Shown piece by piece: positions 42,607 to 53,337 of a stretch of 64,000 bases of DNA (position 1 is the first letter of the stretch; each line of letters opens with the position of its first letter). A model generated the notes under the pieces. The model saw only the letters and a program-made list of their open reading frames with translations, was not told the DNA's origin and searched no databases. Where the stretch lies: the NCBI RefSeq assembly GCF_002335805.1, contig NZ_NISU01000001.1:2178079-2242078 (forward strand), written 5' to 3'. Made by a program: the position numbers and the translations under genes. The stretch comes from Bacillus sp. FJAT-45350 (lineage in GTDB: Bacteria; Bacillota; Bacilli; Bacillales; NISU01).

Positions 42607-43433
42607 TTATTATTGTCCTTTAATTGTTGGTGTGCACTAGCGACAACTTCATCTTCCGTCATATCTGCGAGTCTGTTTCCACTTTCTCTCCCATGTTCCC
42701 ATGAAAGATAGAGAAGAAACTCTATATTCCCTTCGCCACCTTTTATCGGGGAGAAGTCGATGCCCTTAACGTCATAGCCTTGTCCAAGAGCAAATTCCAC
42801 CATATACGTTAACACTTTCGTATGTGTTTTAGGATCACGAACAATTCCCTTTTTTCCTACTTCTTCACGACCTGCTTCAAATTGAGGCTTGACCAAAGCG
42901 ACTACCTCACCATGATTGACAAGTAATGTACCAAGAACAGGTAAAATTAGTTTTAGTGAAATAAACGACACATCAATTGTTGCAAAATCAGGCATTCCCT
43001 CTTGTAAATCCTCAGGTTTTACGTAGCGGAAGTTTGTCCTCTCCATAACTTGTACACGCTCATCTTGACGAAGTTTCCAAGCAAGCTGATTATAACCAAC
43101 ATCCAATGCATAAACGAGCTTAGCTCCATTTTGCAAGGAGCAATCAGTAAATCCACCAGTTGAAGCACCGATATCTAATACAATTTTATCTTGAAGAGAA
43201 AGATTAAAACGATTAATAGCCTTTTCTAACTTAAGGCCGCCCCGACTAACGTAAGGTAAAACATCACCTTTTATCGTTAATATCGAATCAGTATCGATTT
43301 TCATTCCAGGCTTGTCAATTCGCTCTTCATTCACATAGATTAGACCAGCCATGATTGAGCGTTTTGCTTTTTCTCTCGTCTCAATTAAGCCCTTCTCAAC
43401 AAGTAAAATATCTACACGTTCTTTCTTTGCCAT
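42585..43433 (-). CDS. tlyA: TlyA-family rRNA 2'-O-methyltransferase (YqxC)
   Basis: A 282-residue protein with an N-terminal S4 RNA-binding domain (VDILLVEKGLIETREKAKRSI) and an FtsJ-like SAM methyltransferase domain (VLDIGASTGGFTDCSLQNGA; TIDVSFISLKLILPVL; VALVKPQFEAGREEVGKKG). TlyA of Mycobacterium methylates cytidines in 16S and 23S rRNA; Bacillus YqxC has the same layout. It starts 3 bases after the dxs stop. Confidence 0.92.
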   Translation of the reverse strand: MAKKERVDILLVEKGLIETREKAKRSIMAGLIYVNEERIDKPGMKIDTDSILTIKGDVLPYVSRGGLKLEKAINRFNLSLQDKIVLDIGASTGGFTDCSLQNGAKLVYALDVGYNQLAWKLRQDERVQVMERTNFRYVKPEDLQEGMPDFATIDVSFISLKLILPVLGTLLVNHGEVVALVKPQFEAGREEVGKKGIVRDPKTHTKVLTYMVEFALGQGYDVKGIDFSPIKGGEGNIEFLLYLSWEHGRESGNRLADMTEDEVVASAHQQLKDNNKADQNEG

Positions 43434-43436
43434 ACT

Positions 43437-45326
43437 TTACGCCCTTTGTCTTTTTCTAGGAATAATTGAGCTTATTTTCTCAACAACATGATTAGTAGTT
43501 AAACCTACCTCTTCAAGTAGCTCTGATACACTTCCATGCTCAATAAATTTATCTGGAATCCCCATTCTTTGTACGATCGTTTCATGGTAGCCACTATCAT
43601 GTATGAATTCTAACACAGCACTACCAAAACTACCTTGGATTGAAGCTTCTTCTACTGTTAGCAATGGAAACTTTTGTTCAGCAAGTTCTCGCAGCATTTT
43701 CTCATCTAACGGCTTAATTGAACGAGCATTTACAACTTTTACAGAGATACCTTGACTAGATAATTGTTCTGCTGCTTCTAACGCAACAGGAATCATTGTT
43801 CCAAATGTTAATATACAGGCATCTGAACCTTCTACAAGTACTTCCCATGTGCCAATTGGAATTTGTTTTAATTGTTCATCCATTTTAATACCGTATCCAT
43901 TACCCCTAGGATAACGAACTGCAATTGGTCCATCATCATAATTAACAGCAGTATAAATCATATGTTGTAGTTCATTTTCATCCTTAGGATTTAAGATAAC
44001 CATGTTTGGAATGTGTCGTAAAAAGGCAATATCGAATACACCTTGATGAGTTTCCCCATCTGCCCCAACTAATCCAGCACGATCAATTGCAAACATCACA
44101 TTTAAGTTTTGGCGACATACATCATGAACCACTTGATCATAACCACGCTGTAAAAACGTAGAGTAGACTGCAAAAACAGGTTTTAACCCTTGCGTTGCAA
44201 GACCACCAGCCATTGTTGTTGCATGTTGCTCTGCAATCCCTACATCAAACATTCGCTTCGGAAACTCAGAAGCATATTGATCAAGTTTTGTTCCACCTGG
44301 CATAGCAGCTGTTAATGCTACCACACGGTTGTCTTCTCGTGACACTTTTCGTAATGTATCACTGAAAACCCCACTATAACTTGGTGGTCCTGGCTTCTTC
44401 ACTACTTCACCAGATTCAATCTTGTATGGTCCTAGACCATGCCATGTTCCCTTAGCATCATTTTCTGCAGGAGCATACCCTTTTCCTTTTTTCGTAAGAA
44501 CATGAATTAACACTGGTCCTTTTGTCTTTTTCGCATATTTAATATTGTCCATTAGGTCATCCAAGTCATGACCATCTACAGGTCCTAAATACGTAAAGCC
44601 CATTTCTTCAAAAAAGATTCCTGAAACAAGTAAATATTTTAAGCTATCTTTTACACGCTCAGCAGTTGTTGCAAGCTTACCACCAAAGGCAGGAATCTTT
44701 TTAATTAGATACTCAAGCTCTTCTTTTGCTTTCTTGTACTTACCAGCTGTACGCAAACGACCAAGTACATTATGAAGAGCACCAACATTCGGAGCAATCG
44801 ACATTTCATTGTCATTTAATACAACAATTAGATCTTTTTGCTCATGTCCAATATGGTTCAATGCTTCTAATGCCATTCCACCTGTAAGGGCACCATCACC
44901 AATAACCGCAATAACTTGCTCATCACTGCCTTTTAAATCTCTTGCTGTCGCCATTCCCATTGCAGCTGATAACGAAGTTGAGCTATGACCAGTTTCCCAA
45001 ACATCATGTTCACTCTCACTACGCTTTGGAAATCCACAAAGCCCTTTGTATTGTCTTAATTCATCAAACTGTCCAGCTCTGCCAGTTAATATTTTATGAA
45101 CGTAAGCCTGGTGGCCAACATCCCATATAATTTTATCCTTTGGACTATCAAAAAGGTGATGAAGAGCCAATGTTAGCTCAACTACACCTAAATTCGGACC
45201 AAGATGTCCACCAGTAACAGATAACTTCTCAACTAAAAAGCGACGAATCTCTTGACCTAGAGACTCTAGCTCTGCTTTTGAAAGGCTTTTCAAACTACTA
45301 GGGTCATTTAACTTCTCTAAATTCAT
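43437..45326 (-). CDS. dxs: 1-deoxy-D-xylulose-5-phosphate synthase
   Basis: The first enzyme of the MEP isoprenoid pathway, 629 residues, joining pyruvate and glyceraldehyde-3-phosphate with thiamine diphosphate. Seen: [35 protein letters not shown], thiamine motif [21 protein letters not shown] to LNDNEMSI, and the transketolase pyrimidine region [18 protein letters not shown]. It lies 9 bases after oapA, so OLE RNA, oapA and dxs can share a transcript; with ispA just upstream, two isoprenoid genes flank the OLE locus. Confidence 0.97.
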   Translation of the reverse strand: MNLEKLNDPSSLKSLSKAELESLGQEIRRFLVEKLSVTGGHLGPNLGVVELTLALHHLFDSPKDKIIWDVGHQAYVHKILTGRAGQFDELRQYKGLCGFPKRSESEHDVWETGHSSTSLSAAMGMATARDLKGSDEQVIAVIGDGALTGGMALEALNHIGHEQKDLIVVLNDNEMSIAPNVGALHNVLGRLRTAGKYKKAKEELEYLIKKIPAFGGKLATTAERVKDSLKYLLVSGIFFEEMGFTYLGPVDGHDLDDLMDNIKYAKKTKGPVLIHVLTKKGKGYAPAENDAKGTWHGLGPYKIESGEVVKKPGPPSYSGVFSDTLRKVSREDNRVVALTAAMPGGTKLDQYASEFPKRMFDVGIAEQHATTMAGGLATQGLKPVFAVYSTFLQRGYDQVVHDVCRQNLNVMFAIDRAGLVGADGETHQGVFDIAFLRHIPNMVILNPKDENELQHMIYTAVNYDDGPIAVRYPRGNGYGIKMDEQLKQIPIGTWEVLVEGSDACILTFGTMIPVALEAAEQLSSQGISVKVVNARSIKPLDEKMLRELAEQKFPLLTVEEASIQGSFGSAVLEFIHDSGYHETIVQRMGIPDKFIEHGSVSELLEEVGLTTNHVVEKISSIIPRKRQRA

Positions 45327-45335
45327 GAAGTACCC

Positions 45336-45953
45336 TCACTTTCGGCTTTTTTTCTCTTTATTCTTCTTTTTACCGTTTTTGTTCGTAGAAAATACATTTA
45401 TCTTCAATTTTAGCTCTAAAATGTATAATAATCTACCGACTTGATAAATAATCGGTGTGGCAAATTCAATCGCAAGTGTCTTACCAAATGACTTACCACC
45501 AACTGTAAGTGCTGCAACAACACTTGTAAATAGTACAGATATCGCAAATTGATATACTGAACCATCTTCATGTCCCATTTGTAATGAAAGCTGAAGAACA
45601 ACATAAGCTGATGCGGTACCACTAATGATACCAGCAATATCACCAATTACATCATTACAAAAATTAGCAAAACGGTCCGCGTTACGAGTAATCATTACCG
45701 CATGCTTTGCGCCAACTAACCTTTCTGCTGCCATCGCATGAAAGGGCTTTTCTTCTGCGGCTGTCGCGGCAACTCCAATTGTATCAAAAAACACACCTAA
45801 AAATACAATCGCAAGGACTATTACCATTCCAACAGCCCATGTAACACCGCTTAATATAAAAGTAGATATAATTGAAAAAATAGCCGCTAACACCAGAGTG
45901 ATAACGGCAATTCCTAGACTCCAATTTATTGATTTTAATAGTTTTTGCTTCAT
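45336..45953 (-). CDS. oapA: OLE-associated protein OapA
   Basis: A 205-residue membrane protein with about four transmembrane segments (LGIAVITLVLAAIFSIISTF, VGMVIVLAIVFLGVFFDTIG, SGTASAYVVLQLSLQM, AISVLFTSVVAALTVGG) and a very basic tail (NKNGKKKNKEKKSRK). The centre (KPFHAMAAERLVGAKHAVMI) resembles the DUF21/CNNM Mg2+ transporter core. OapA binds OLE RNA and holds it at the membrane in Bacillus halodurans. Position between OLE and dxs is diagnostic. The ATG lacks a normal Shine-Dalgarno (AGGGTG is 14 bases away), unusual beside its neighbours. Confidence 0.93.
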   Translation of the reverse strand: MKQKLLKSINWSLGIAVITLVLAAIFSIISTFILSGVTWAVGMVIVLAIVFLGVFFDTIGVAATAAEEKPFHAMAAERLVGAKHAVMITRNADRFANFCNDVIGDIAGIISGTASAYVVLQLSLQMGHEDGSVYQFAISVLFTSVVAALTVGGKSFGKTLAIEFATPIIYQVGRLLYILELKLKINVFSTNKNGKKKNKEKKSRK

Positions 45954-46004
45954 CGTTATCGGTTTTACACCCTATCATTATTGACATAAAAGAACTTTTC
46001 TAAC

Positions 46005-46620
46005 CCTTATGTACGACCAGAGTGGTCATTTAAAGAGTAAACACTGTGGCTTAGGTCCAGTAGGCTTTCCCAAGCAGGTACCAAAGCGTTGCCGCTCTGA
46101 CGGTTTCCCATTAAACCCACTTTAACGCTGTCGCCAAACGTTAGACTAGATTACCACTTAGCCCACACTATAATCCCCTTTAAATGTCACAGGAACAGTC
46201 TAGGAGTTTTCCTCTACAGCCCTTAACCAACTCTTATCCTCTTTTGCAGGGCAGATTTCATATGGCAATCAATGACTTCTGTTGGCCGACAGTAATCATT
46301 TCTATTTCCATAATCCCCTCATACCCCACTCAAGGCAGGCTACGCTGCTGACAAGCTCCCAAGCTTGTCATAACAGGTTTATACCCCGCACCTCCCATTG
46401 TAATACACCTGTATACTGGAAAGATACGAAGCCTCCGCGGAGGCAGGGTCATCGCCTACATGCCTTTGTAGATCGCCCTACCACCTTAACACCCAGCATC
46501 GACCCAAGGCTGGGCGCCTCAAGCCGACACAAGGAGCTTCATCGATGTGCCCTTTGGCGGATTTTTAGGCCCGCCTTCGAGAATGGTGGACTGACTAGAA
46601 TACTGCACCACTCAGTCTTT
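46005..46620 (-). ncRNA. ole: OLE RNA (ornate, large, extremophilic)
   Basis: A roughly 615-nt structured RNA between ispA and oapA, where OLE RNAs occur in extremophilic Firmicutes. The region is clearly more GC-rich than its surroundings and has no minus-strand coding frame. On the minus strand it has strong helices, e.g. GCCCAGCC...GGTCGATGCTGGGTG, GCCTCCGCGGAGGC and a terminal GACCACTCTGGTC, and stretches such as CCGCCAAAGGGCACATCGAT that I recognise from the family. The 5' end is set by the promoter at 46627-46655; the 3' end is approximate. OLE forms a membrane ribonucleoprotein with OapA and affects tolerance of ethanol, cold and Mg2+ in B. halodurans. Confidence 0.93.
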
Positions 46621-46626
46621 CAATCT

Positions 46627-46655
46627 ATTATACCACTAGAATATCGCTTGCTCAA
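46627..46655 (-). promoter_or_regulatory. Sigma-A promoter of OLE RNA
   Basis: On the minus strand TTGAGC (46650-46655), a 17-base spacer and TATAAT (46627-46632). It lies downstream of an ispA-side hairpin and fires into OLE, so the RNA can be made independently of the upstream operon. Expected start is near 46620. Confidence 0.85.
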
Positions 46656-46700
46656 TGAAAATGAATGGAAACATACCCAATATACAAATTTTGAGAAGAA

Positions 46701-46741
46701 GAGGGTGTTCCAAAAGGTAAAAAACGACTTTGGACACCCTC
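46701..46741 (-). terminator. Hairpin between ispA and OLE
   Basis: On the minus strand GAGGGTGTCCAAA...TTTGGAACACCCTC forms a 13-14-bp stem with one bulge; the following TTCTTCTC is only a weak T tract. It could partly end ispA mRNA or protect its 3' end, and it separates ispA from the OLE promoter. Confidence 0.6.
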
Positions 46742-46751
46742 ATTATTTATC

Positions 46752-47645
46752 TTAATGGTCACGTTCAACAATATAATCAGTAATTGCTTCTAATAAACTA
46801 TTTTCCATATTTATTTTATATAAGTATTCTTTTGCTTTGTTTTTATGACTATTTAATTTTTCTTTGGCACCTTCCATCGTTAACAGACTTGGATAAGTGC
46901 TCTTATTATTACCTTCATCACTTCCTACAGGCTTTCCAATTGTGCTTGCATCCCCTTCAACATCAAGAATATCGTCCTTAATTTGAAAGACTAACCCAAG
47001 TTCTTTTGCAAAACAACGAAGAGTTTCTACTTCATCCTCAGTTGCACCAGCCAAAATCGCACCTGCTACAACGGAATATGTTAATAAGTCACCTGTTTTA
47101 TGATGATGGATATATTCTAATTGCTCTACAGTTAATTTCTGGCCTTCACCTTCCATATCGGCAACCTGACCGCCAACCATTCCCTCAGGTCCAGCAGCCT
47201 TCGCTAATAGCTCAATCAATCTCACTTTTTGCTCACTTGATATATCGGGATGGGATGTTTTCGCAACTACTTCGAAACTGTATGTGACAAGGGCATCACC
47301 TGCTAAAATAGCAATTGCTTCACCATATACTTTATGATTCGTTGGTTTACCACGACGTAAATCATCATCATCCATAGCTGGTAAATCATCATGTATTAAC
47401 GAGTACGTATGGATCATTTCCAAGGCACAAGCTACATCCATTCCAATTGATTCATCTCTAGTAAAATCGCTAAGAGTTGCTAATAATAAAATTGGTCGCA
47501 CACGCTTTCCACCGGCATCAATAGAATATAGCATCGCATCTTTTAAAGACTTCGGAACCTTTAACTTATCAATATGTGTAGGTAAACATTCATCAATTAA
47601 TTTTTTATTAGTTGAGAGAAAGGTTTTTAAATTACTAACAGTCAC
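46752..47645 (-). CDS. ispA: Farnesyl diphosphate synthase (geranyltranstransferase)
   Basis: A 297-residue short-chain prenyl synthase condensing IPP with DMAPP and GPP. Both Asp-rich motifs are intact: [20 protein letters not shown] and [25 protein letters not shown] and the GGQ segment [15 protein letters not shown] fit. The GTG start overlaps the xseB TGA stop, with AGGAGG 10 bases upstream. It supplies precursors for undecaprenyl phosphate, quinones and heme side chains. Confidence 0.95.
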   Translation of the reverse strand: MTVSNLKTFLSTNKKLIDECLPTHIDKLKVPKSLKDAMLYSIDAGGKRVRPILLLATLSDFTRDESIGMDVACALEMIHTYSLIHDDLPAMDDDDLRRGKPTNHKVYGEAIAILAGDALVTYSFEVVAKTSHPDISSEQKVRLIELLAKAAGPEGMVGGQVADMEGEGQKLTVEQLEYIHHHKTGDLLTYSVVAGAILAGATEDEVETLRCFAKELGLVFQIKDDILDVEGDASTIGKPVGSDEGNNKSTYPSLLTMEGAKEKLNSHKNKAKEYLYKINMENSLLEAITDYIVERDH

Positions 47646-47884
47646 TCTTTCAAGTCCTCCTGAAATAACGTTAATTCTATTTCTCCATCTTCATGCAAGA
47701 TTTGGTCCATCTGCTGTTCCACATTTGTGAGCTTATCATGACATAACTTTGATAGCTTCATACCTTCTTGGAACATTGATATAGCTTCCTCTAATGGAAC
47801 ATCACCTTGCTCAAGCTTGTCTACAACAGTTTCGAGTTGCTCCATTGCCTGTTCAAAAGAAAGCTCTTTTTTCTCACTCATCAT
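47642..47884 (-). CDS. xseB: Exodeoxyribonuclease VII small subunit
   Basis: An 80-residue helical subunit with the family signature [28 protein letters not shown] and [17 protein letters not shown]. It overlaps xseA by 11 bases and ispA by 4, indicating tight translational coupling. Either of two adjacent ATG codons may be used. Confidence 0.95.
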   Translation of the reverse strand: MMSEKKELSFEQAMEQLETVVDKLEQGDVPLEEAISMFQEGMKLSKLCHDKLTNVEQQMDQILHEDGEIELTLFQEDLKE

Positions 47885-49238
47885 TATCCCCCACTCTCTT
47901 CATAACCTTCTCTTTAACCTCACACATTAATTGACCATCCTTCAACTGAATTTGGACCTTATTACCTTCTTCAAGTTGATTTACCGTTTTTACTAGCTTA
48001 TTTTCACCTGAATATACTAAGCTATAACCTCGCTCCATTACCTTTAACGGACTCAACATATTAAGCTTGGCAATAGAAGCTTGAAATAAATGATTTTTTT
48101 CTTTCGTAATATCGTTCATTTGGCGCTTAAGTGTTGCTACTAATTCCTTGTGCCGCTCACTAGCATCAGCTATCTTTGCTTTCGGATGATTTCTTTTTAA
48201 ATCCTTATGTAATTGAGATAGCTTATCCTTTTTCCTGTCTATCGCACGGTTGGCTTCCTTCTCTAAGCGTTCAAGTAGTCTATCTAAATCCTGTTCCTTT
48301 TGTTTAACTAGCTGTACTGGGTAGCGGAACGCGTATGATTTTTGAAGTTGTTGTAAACGTTTCGATTCTCCTGAATACCTTTCCTTCATAGCTCGAATCA
48401 TTCTTGCCTTTGTAATTGAAAGCCTCTCATACAGCTCATCACTTGATGGAACTGCTAATTCTGCAGCCGCAGTTGGTGTGGCTGCTCTAATATCAGCAAC
48501 AAAATCAGCTATCGTAATATCTGTTTCATGACCTACTGCTGAAATAATCGGAAGCATTGAATGATAAATCGCTCGCGCTACAATTTCTTCATTAAAAGCC
48601 CATAAGTCTTCTATTGAACCTCCACCACGACCAACTATGAGAACATCAAATATCCCTGCTGCATTTGCTTGTTCAATCCCCTTAACGATAGAGGGAGCAG
48701 CCTCATCACCTTGTACAAGTACCGGAAGAAGAGTAATTGATGCCATCGGAAAACGACGTTTAATCGTCGTAATCATATCACGTATTGCTGCCCCTGTTGG
48801 AGATGTAACTATAGCAATTCGAGTAGGACAAGAAGGAAGTGGCTTCTTATTATCTTCCGCAAAAAGGCCTTCCCTTTGTAACTTCCCCTTCAGCTCTTCG
48901 AATGCTAAATACAAACTCCCTACCCCATCAGGTTGCATTTCCCTTGCATACATCTGGTAGGATCCATATGGTTCGTAAACCGTGACGTTTCCTCTAATTA
49001 GTACCTTCATTCCATCTTCAGGGCGAAACTTTAGAAAGCGGTTATTTCCGGCAAACATAACTCCCTGCATCCGTGAATGCTCATCTTTTATAGTAAAATA
49101 CATATGTCCACGACTGTGTTGTTTGAAGTTCGATAACTCACCACGTATCCATATATCTTGTAATAGATCATCTTCTTCAAATGTTCGCTTGATATATTTT
49201 GTTGCGTCGGAAACAGTTAGTATTTGTTCAGTTCCCAT
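47874..49238 (-). CDS. xseA: Exodeoxyribonuclease VII large subunit
   Basis: A 454-residue nuclease subunit that degrades single-stranded DNA to oligonucleotides. The OB-fold domain ([20 protein letters not shown]) is followed by the catalytic core with [39 protein letters not shown] and [23 protein letters not shown], and a long coiled coil ending at the C-terminus. It starts 12 bases after folD. Confidence 0.96.
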   Translation of the reverse strand: MGTEQILTVSDATKYIKRTFEEDDLLQDIWIRGELSNFKQHSRGHMYFTIKDEHSRMQGVMFAGNNRFLKFRPEDGMKVLIRGNVTVYEPYGSYQMYAREMQPDGVGSLYLAFEELKGKLQREGLFAEDNKKPLPSCPTRIAIVTSPTGAAIRDMITTIKRRFPMASITLLPVLVQGDEAAPSIVKGIEQANAAGIFDVLIVGRGGGSIEDLWAFNEEIVARAIYHSMLPIISAVGHETDITIADFVADIRAATPTAAAELAVPSSDELYERLSITKARMIRAMKERYSGESKRLQQLQKSYAFRYPVQLVKQKEQDLDRLLERLEKEANRAIDRKKDKLSQLHKDLKRNHPKAKIADASERHKELVATLKRQMNDITKEKNHLFQASIAKLNMLSPLKVMERGYSLVYSGENKLVKTVNQLEEGNKVQIQLKDGQLMCEVKEKVMKRVGDNDE

Positions 49239-49250
49239 CGAAAAGCCCCT

Positions 49251-50105
49251 TTACGCCTTTGTGCGTTTTAGTGATTCGATTGTATTATGCATAAGCATTG
49301 TAATTGTCATTGGTCCTACTCCACCTGGTACTGGTGTAATATATGATGCCACTTCCTTCGCATCTTCAAATACAACATCCCCAACAAGCTTTCCTGTCTC
49401 TTCAAGGCGGTTTACACCTACATCAATAACAGCGGCGCCCTCTTTAATGTAGCTTCCGTCAATGAAGTTTGCTCTTCCAACAGCAACAACTAAAATATCT
49501 GCTTGCTTAGTAATATCCTTCATGTTTTTCGTACGTGAATGACAGTATGTTACTGTTGCATTTTCATTTAATAAAAGCTGTCCAACTGGCTTTCCAACAA
49601 TATTACTTCGCCCAACTACAACAACATGCTTTCCTGCAATCTCAATTCCTTTCGATTTAATCATTTCAACGATACCAAAAGGAGTACAAGGAAGGAATGT
49701 CTCTTCACCAATCATCATTTTCCCGATATTACTAGGGTGAAATCCATCAACATCCTTATCAGGACTAATCTTTTCAATGACAGCCTGCTCTGTAATATGT
49801 TGTGGTAATGGTAATTGAACTAAAATACCATGAATGTTGTCGTCATTATTAAGCTTGTCTATCTCAGCTAATAATTCTGCCTCCGTTGTTGTTTCTGGCA
49901 TTTCTTGAAGTACTGAATAAATTCCAATCTCTTGACATGCCTTTTCTTTTGCTTTCACATATGATCTTGACGCTGGGTCGTTTCCAACTAGAATTACTGC
50001 TAACCCTGGCTTTTTCCCCGTTTGAACTAGCTTTTCAACTTCTTGCTTCATTTCTAGTCTCTTTTGTGCTGCTAATTCTTTTCCACTAATAATTTCTGCT
50101 GCCAT
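49251..50105 (-). CDS. folD: Bifunctional methylene-THF dehydrogenase/cyclohydrolase FolD
   Basis: A 284-residue enzyme interconverting 5,10-methylene-, methenyl- and 10-formyl-THF with NADP+. Conserved: [19 protein letters not shown] with the catalytic Lys, [42 protein letters not shown] and [15 protein letters not shown]. It lies 18 bases after nusB. Confidence 0.97.
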   Translation of the reverse strand: MAAEIISGKELAAQKRLEMKQEVEKLVQTGKKPGLAVILVGNDPASRSYVKAKEKACQEIGIYSVLQEMPETTTEAELLAEIDKLNNDDNIHGILVQLPLPQHITEQAVIEKISPDKDVDGFHPSNIGKMMIGEETFLPCTPFGIVEMIKSKGIEIAGKHVVVVGRSNIVGKPVGQLLLNENATVTYCHSRTKNMKDITKQADILVVAVGRANFIDGSYIKEGAAVIDVGVNRLEETGKLVGDVVFEDAKEVASYITPVPGGVGPMTITMLMHNTIESLKRTKA

Positions 50106-50123
50106 CTACTCTCTCTCCCTTAC

Positions 50124-50519
50124 TTATTTTTCTATTTTATTTTTTATTTTTGAAAGAACCCCGTTAATAAACTTCCCTGACTCTTCTCCACCAAATGCCT
50201 TCCCTAACTCAATTGCCTCATTAAATGTTACATTTGGTGGGATATCTTCAATGTATTTCATTTCATGAATGGCTAAACGTAATACAGCTCGGTCCACATT
50301 TCCCATTCTTTCTAACGACCAATTCTCTAAGCTCTCGTTAATTAACGAATCAATTTCAGTTTGATGCTCTAATGTTCCAGTTACACTGGTCTCTAAAAAT
50401 GGAGAGATTTTTTCCTCTTCCTCTATTGCATTCTCAATAGCTATTTTCCACTCTGCTTCTGTCACATCAATTTGAAATAGAGCTTGAACTGCCCTTAGTC
50501 TTGCTAGTCTTCTATTCAT
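50124..50519 (-). CDS. nusB: Transcription antitermination factor NusB
   Basis: A 131-residue helical RNA-binding protein that acts with NusA/E/G in rRNA antitermination. Starts MNRRLARLRAVQALFQIDV and ends FINGVLSKIKNKIEK. I chose the ATG at 50519 because AAAGGAG precedes it and it gives the usual 131 residues; the longer frame has no RBS. First gene of the nusB-folD-xseA-xseB-ispA run. Confidence 0.95.
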   Translation of the reverse strand: MNRRLARLRAVQALFQIDVTEAEWKIAIENAIEEEEKISPFLETSVTGTLEHQTEIDSLINESLENWSLERMGNVDRAVLRLAIHEMKYIEDIPPNVTFNEAIELGKAFGGEESGKFINGVLSKIKNKIEK

Positions 50520-50687
50520 TCGTATATACTCCTTTGACTGCATCTAATCTAAATCTTCTGTATTCAAGAGGATGTCTGAAAGGAAAACGAACCTCTTTCA
50601 ACTAATTTTACCTATCTTTACTATGTTTGATAATAGCACAAGAAACGACATGAATACAGGATTCTCTACAAAAAATTGATCGAAAAG

Positions 50688-50712
50688 CAGCCAAAGAATA
50701 AACCTTTGGCTG
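50688..50712 (-). terminator. Hairpin in the nusB-yqhY gap
   Basis: CAGCCAAAG / CTTTGGCTG is a perfect 9-bp stem followed on the minus strand by CTTTTC. With the hairpin at 50816-50844 it is one of two possible terminators in the 335-base gap 50520-50854; I see no open frame or RNA gene there. Confidence 0.5.
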
Positions 50713-50815
50713 TACATTCATTAATCCATTATCTCCAGTTATTAAAGACATTAGACAAAATATAATGAGAAAAATCATAAAGACAATACTATACTATTAG
50801 GCGTCGACAGATTTA

Positions 50816-50844
50816 GAGGTAGGCTCATCATAAGAACCTACCTC
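50816..50844 (-). terminator. Hairpin directly after yqhY
   Basis: On the minus strand GAGGTAGGTTC...GAGCCTACCTC forms an 11-bp stem 10 bases after the yqhY stop, followed by TAAATCTG, a poor T tail. Confidence 0.55.
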
Positions 50845-50854
50845 GTCTTTCATA

Positions 50855-51262
50855 TTATTGCTCTAGTTCTTCTTCTTGTGACTCTTGTGCTGATTCAAAT
50901 TGCACTCCTACAATATGAACATTAACTGCTTGTAAATCAATCGCTGTCATTGTTTGTAGCGTTTGTTTAATATTGTTTTGAATCTGCTTTGCCACTTCTG
51001 GAATAGATACTCCGTAAATCATCACAACTGACACATCAACTGTGATCCCTTCTTCACCTAAATCAACCTTAACACCTTTACCATGATTTTTCTTCCCTAG
51101 ACGCTCAACAACACCACTAGCAAAGTTTCCTCTCATGTTTGCAACACCCTCTACCTCTGATGCAGCAATTCCCGCAATTACTTCAATAACCTCAGGAGAA
51201 ATTTCTACCTTCCCTAAATCACTTTTTTGTTCATCTAAATCAAGAATATGGTTTTCTGTCAT
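50855..51262 (-). CDS. yqhY: Asp23/Gls24-family protein YqhY
   Basis: A 135-residue member of the Asp23/Gls24 family (KVEISPEVIEVIAGIAASEV, VEGVANMRG, VVMIYGVSIPEVAKQIQ, VNVHIVGVQFE). In B. subtilis YqhY is co-transcribed with accBC and influences acetyl-CoA carboxylase activity. I chose the ATG at 51262, with GGAGG 8 bases upstream. It lies 75 bases after accC. Confidence 0.92.
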   Translation of the reverse strand: MTENHILDLDEQKSDLGKVEISPEVIEVIAGIAASEVEGVANMRGNFASGVVERLGKKNHGKGVKVDLGEEGITVDVSVVMIYGVSIPEVAKQIQNNIKQTLQTMTAIDLQAVNVHIVGVQFESAQESQEEELEQ

Positions 51263-51337
51263 CACAAGCACCTCCATATAAGATTAAAAAATAGTGTAAT
51301 TGATAATCGTTACTCACATTACTTAAGTGACTTTGAA

Positions 51338-52690
51338 TTATTTTTCAGTCAAATCATGTATTTCAAGGAATTTTGTATTAAATTCGCCTGAAACAAATGC
51401 TTCATGACTCAATAAACGTAGGTGGAATGGTATTGTTGTATCAATTCCTTCAATTTCAAATTCCATTAAAGCTCGCTTCATTCTTGCAATCGCTTCTTCC
51501 CGTGTAGCACCATATGTGATAAGCTTCGCAATCATCGAATCATAGAATGGTGAAATAACATACCCAGGGTAGACTGCTGAATCAACTCTGACTCCGAAAC
51601 CACCTGGAGGTAAGTAATTCGTTATTTTCCCAGGTGATGGCATGAAATTTTTATCAGGATTTTCTGCATTAATACGACACTCGATAGACCAACCATTAAA
51701 TGTAACTTCCTCTTGAGTAACTGAAAGCTTTTCTCCAGCCGCAACACGAATTTGTTCTTTGATTAAATCTATGCCTGTCACCATTTCCGTAACAGGATGC
51801 TCTACTTGGATACGAGTGTTCATTTCCATGAAGTAGAAATCACCTGTATTGTGGTCATAAATAAACTCAACTGTTCCTGCACCAGAATAATTAACGGCTT
51901 TAGCAGCTGCGACTGCTGCCATCCCCATCTCTTCTCGTTTCTTAGCATCTAACGCAGGAGATGGAGTTTCTTCTAGTAGCTTTTGTAATCGACGTTGAAT
52001 ACTACAGTCTCGTTCTCCTAAATGAATCACATTTCCATGATTATCAGCTAACACTTGGATTTCTACATGACGAAAATCTTCTATGTATTTTTCTAGGTAG
52101 ACACCTGGATTCCCGAATGCAGTAGCAGCCTCTTGTTGTGTAATGTTAATACCTTTTACAAGCTCTTGCTCACTTCTCGCAACTCGAATTCCTTTTCCGC
52201 CACCACCAGCTGTTGCTTTGATAATAACAGGATACCCAATTTTATTAGCAATTTTCTTACCTTGCTCCACGTTTTCAATAATCCCATCGGACCCTGGAAC
52301 AATTGGTACCCCTGCTTTATCCATTGTATCACGGGCTACATCTTTTGTTCCCATTTTATTAATCGCCTCAGGACTTGGGCCAACAAATGTCACATTACAT
52401 GCTCCACAAATCTCTGCGAAATCCGCATTTTCAGCTAAAAATCCATAACCAGGATGAATTGCATTAACTTCAGTGAGTGTAGCGACGCTCATAATATTAG
52501 TCACATTTAAATAGCTTTTCCCAGAAGGAGTTGGCCCGATACAATACGCTTCATCTGCAATTCGAACATGAAGAGCATCTCTATCAGCCTCAGAAAAAAC
52601 AGCTACTGTTTCTATCCCTAATTCACGACAAGCACGGATTATGCGAACTGCAATTTCTCCACGATTAGCAATAAGTAATTTTTTTATCAT
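51338..52690 (-). CDS. accC: Acetyl-CoA carboxylase biotin carboxylase subunit
   Basis: A 450-residue ATP-grasp enzyme that carboxylates the biotin on AccB. Seen: [38 protein letters not shown] (ATP loop), [41 protein letters not shown]. It follows accB by 13 bases. Product feeds malonyl-CoA for fatty-acid synthesis. Confidence 0.97.
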   Translation of the reverse strand: MIKKLLIANRGEIAVRIIRACRELGIETVAVFSEADRDALHVRIADEAYCIGPTPSGKSYLNVTNIMSVATLTEVNAIHPGYGFLAENADFAEICGACNVTFVGPSPEAINKMGTKDVARDTMDKAGVPIVPGSDGIIENVEQGKKIANKIGYPVIIKATAGGGGKGIRVARSEQELVKGINITQQEAATAFGNPGVYLEKYIEDFRHVEIQVLADNHGNVIHLGERDCSIQRRLQKLLEETPSPALDAKKREEMGMAAVAAAKAVNYSGAGTVEFIYDHNTGDFYFMEMNTRIQVEHPVTEMVTGIDLIKEQIRVAAGEKLSVTQEEVTFNGWSIECRINAENPDKNFMPSPGKITNYLPPGGFGVRVDSAVYPGYVISPFYDSMIAKLITYGATREEAIARMKRALMEFEIEGIDTTIPFHLRLLSHEAFVSGEFNTKFLEIHDLTEK

Positions 52691-52703
52691 GATTTAACGC
52701 TCC

Positions 52704-53192
52704 CTATTCAGGTTGAACTAAAAATAGTGGTTGGCCGTATTCTACTAGTTGACCATTTTCTACTAATACTTCAACGATTGTTCCGTTAATTTCAGCTTCA
52801 ATTTCATTCATTAATTTCATTGCTTCCACGATACAAACAACTGTATCTTCCTTCACCTTATCGCTTGCCTTTACATATAGGTCCGAGTCAGGAGACGGTG
52901 CAGCATAGAAAGTACCTACCATTGGTGATGTGATTTTATGTAAGTTATCTTGATTTACAGCTGGGGTTTCTTGTTTCGACATTGGAGCTTCTTTCACTTC
53001 CTCAAACTTTTGCTCAGGCTTAACAGGTACTTCGTTTTGAATCACACTTATCGGAGGGGCAGTTGTAGTTAACCCTGGTGTAGTTCTATTCTTTTTTATC
53101 GAAAGCTTAGTACCTTCTTGCTCAAATTTAAATTCATCAATACTAGAATTATCAATTAGTCTAATTATTTCACGTACATCTTGAATCTTCAT
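52704..53192 (-). CDS. accB: Acetyl-CoA carboxylase biotin carboxyl carrier protein
   Basis: A 162-residue carrier. The N-terminal helix ([21 protein letters not shown]), a Pro/Glu-rich linker and the biotinyl domain ending in [16 protein letters not shown], with the biotinylated Lys in EAMKL, are clear. The ATG at 53192 has GGAG spaced 6-11 bases upstream; the longer frame lacks an RBS. First gene of accB-accC-yqhY behind a FapR-type site. Confidence 0.95.
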   Translation of the reverse strand: MKIQDVREIIRLIDNSSIDEFKFEQEGTKLSIKKNRTTPGLTTTAPPISVIQNEVPVKPEQKFEEVKEAPMSKQETPAVNQDNLHKITSPMVGTFYAAPSPDSDLYVKASDKVKEDTVVCIVEAMKLMNEIEAEINGTIVEVLVENGQLVEYGQPLFLVQPE

Positions 53193-53337
53193 TATATTCT
53201 CCACTCCTAACAATAATAGCTCCTAAATTCTAAGTTCTAAGTAAATTAACAATTTCCTTCTTAATTTCATGAAAAGTGATTTATTCCTCTTCATTCCCTT
53301 CACTAACCCGATAAAATTTCTCACACTATTGAATAAT

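Noticed and set aside
46282-46755. 157-codon open frame on the plus strand between oapA and ispA
   Set aside because: It is antisense to the structured OLE RNA, has no Shine-Dalgarno, and its translation is low-complexity His/Pro/Thr-rich sequence typical of a non-coding GC-richer region.
52133-52448. Plus-strand frames of about 100 codons opposite accC
   Set aside because: They are complements of the strongly conserved accC coding region with no RBS.
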